This document shows positions 5,843-6,117 of a DNA stretch of 6,117 bases, in pieces. Source of the DNA: Elusimicrobiota bacterium (lineage in GTDB: Bacteria > CG03 > SLGR01 > JAGXOG01); assembly GCA_027858455.1 (NCBI GenBank), contig JAQICQ010000234.1, positions 1-6,117 on the forward strand. The letters run 5' to 3'. Each line of letters begins with the position of its first letter. Position 1 is the first letter of the stretch. A program made the translations under genes and the position numbers. Under the pieces are notes generated by a model. It did no database searches, was not told where the DNA came from, and saw only the letters and a list, made by a program, of their open reading frames with translations.

Positions 5843-5956
5843 AACTAATATCTATTGGCTCGCCGGAACTATTTTATATCGATTTGGCTAATCAAATTAC
5901 TTGTTTTCTTAAATTTGCTAATAATTGTAATCACCATTATATATTAAAGCCAAAGA
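5843..5956. other. AT-rich intergenic stretch with no recognised feature
   Basis: About 114 nt between the operator array and the end of the upstream gene. I see no open frame of note, no RNA gene and no GC-rich hairpin with a T-run. A 10-bp inverted repeat (5939-5948 with 5970-5979) straddles the upstream stop codon, but it is pure A/T apart from its loop and is weak support for a terminator. Confidence 0.5.
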
Positions 5957-6117
5957 TTAACTGATCCTTTTTAATATATTTTTAATGTCATTAATAAATA
6001 CCGGCAGATATTCTTTTCCCTGATATTTTCTGTCGTCGGAGAAAGAATTGGCAGAATAAAAAAAAGAGTTCTCTGTTTTTTTTCTTTCCGAATGCATAAG
6101 TGCCCGCATTTCTGAAG
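5957..6117 (-). CDS. Unrecognised protein, C-terminal 52 residues
   Basis: An open frame enters from the right edge and ends at a TAA (5959-5957). I choose this minus-strand frame because it gives a balanced, hydrophilic composition typical of a real protein end ('...MRALMHSERKKTENSFFY', then '...KEYLPVFINDIKNILKRIS'). The other two minus frames also stay open for about 40-50 codons, but their composition is less natural (Lys/Arg- and Phe-rich strings). No family is recognised; the last 15 residues probably form an amphipathic helix. Start and length are outside the window. It could begin at an internal Met and be a very small gene, but a longer protein is more likely. It is on the same strand as the toxin-antitoxin operon, 215 nt upstream of it. 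Confidence 0.55.
   Translation of the reverse strand, partial: SEMRALMHSERKKTENSFFYSANSFSDDRKYQGKEYLPVFINDIKNILKRIS

Noticed and set aside
5882..5932. Two similar stretches sharing ATTTG(G)CTAAT about 30 bp apart
   Set aside because: The match needs a gap and decays quickly on both sides; not convincing as a repeat or binding-site pair.
5939..5979. 10-bp perfect inverted repeat as a terminator of the upstream gene
   Set aside because: The arms are entirely A/T, the 21-nt loop contains the gene's own stop codon, and no distinct U-run follows in the minus direction.

Overview
The window comes from an AT-rich bacterial genome, and every gene I can support lies on the minus strand. It looks like an accessory region beside a surface-polysaccharide cluster. 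The MurJ-type flippase and sigma-70-like promoters fit a bacterium with a peptidoglycan wall. The AT bias, GbsR regulator and AlbA_2 ATPase are common in poorly cultivated lineages, but nothing here fixes a phylum.

Layout in transcription order, from high to low coordinates. 5957-6117 holds the last 52 codons of an unrecognised gene. 5843-5956 is AT-rich and holds nothing I can name. 5761-5834 is an operator array made of three pairs of GTTAAC boxes, repeating every 29 bp, in front of a two-gene toxin-antitoxin-like module: an excisionase-type HTH protein (5485-5742) overlapping a Fic/Doc protein (5079-5498) whose catalytic motif looks damaged. Then come cysD (4090-4998) and cysN (2819-4087), the two subunits of ATP sulfurylase. 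They are followed by a GbsR/MarR-type regulator (2253-2732) with its own strong promoter and a palindromic operator, and a 483-residue AlbA_2/ATPase/winged-helix protein (736-2187). Last come a broken GT4 glycosyltransferase (293-746) and the start of a MurJ-family flippase (1-303).

The glycosyltransferase remnant and the flippase overlap by 11 nt and look like the end of an ordinary polysaccharide operon. The glycosyltransferase has lost its N-terminal half exactly where the AlbA_2 gene ends, and it also carries a frameshift near a run of five G. This suggests that the GbsR-AlbA_2 pair, perhaps with more, was placed into the cluster by recombination. CysDN makes adenylyl sulfate, either for sulfate assimilation or, with an APS kinase not seen here, for PAPS-dependent sulfation of glycans. 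The toxin-antitoxin-like and regulator-ATPase pairs fit cargo of a variable locus.

The most unusual sequence-level signals are the phased GTTAAC array, the altered Fic motif (HPFQNGNIR), the recombination scar in the glycosyltransferase and the GbsR operator. I found no RNA genes, CRISPR arrays, transposases or convincing terminators.
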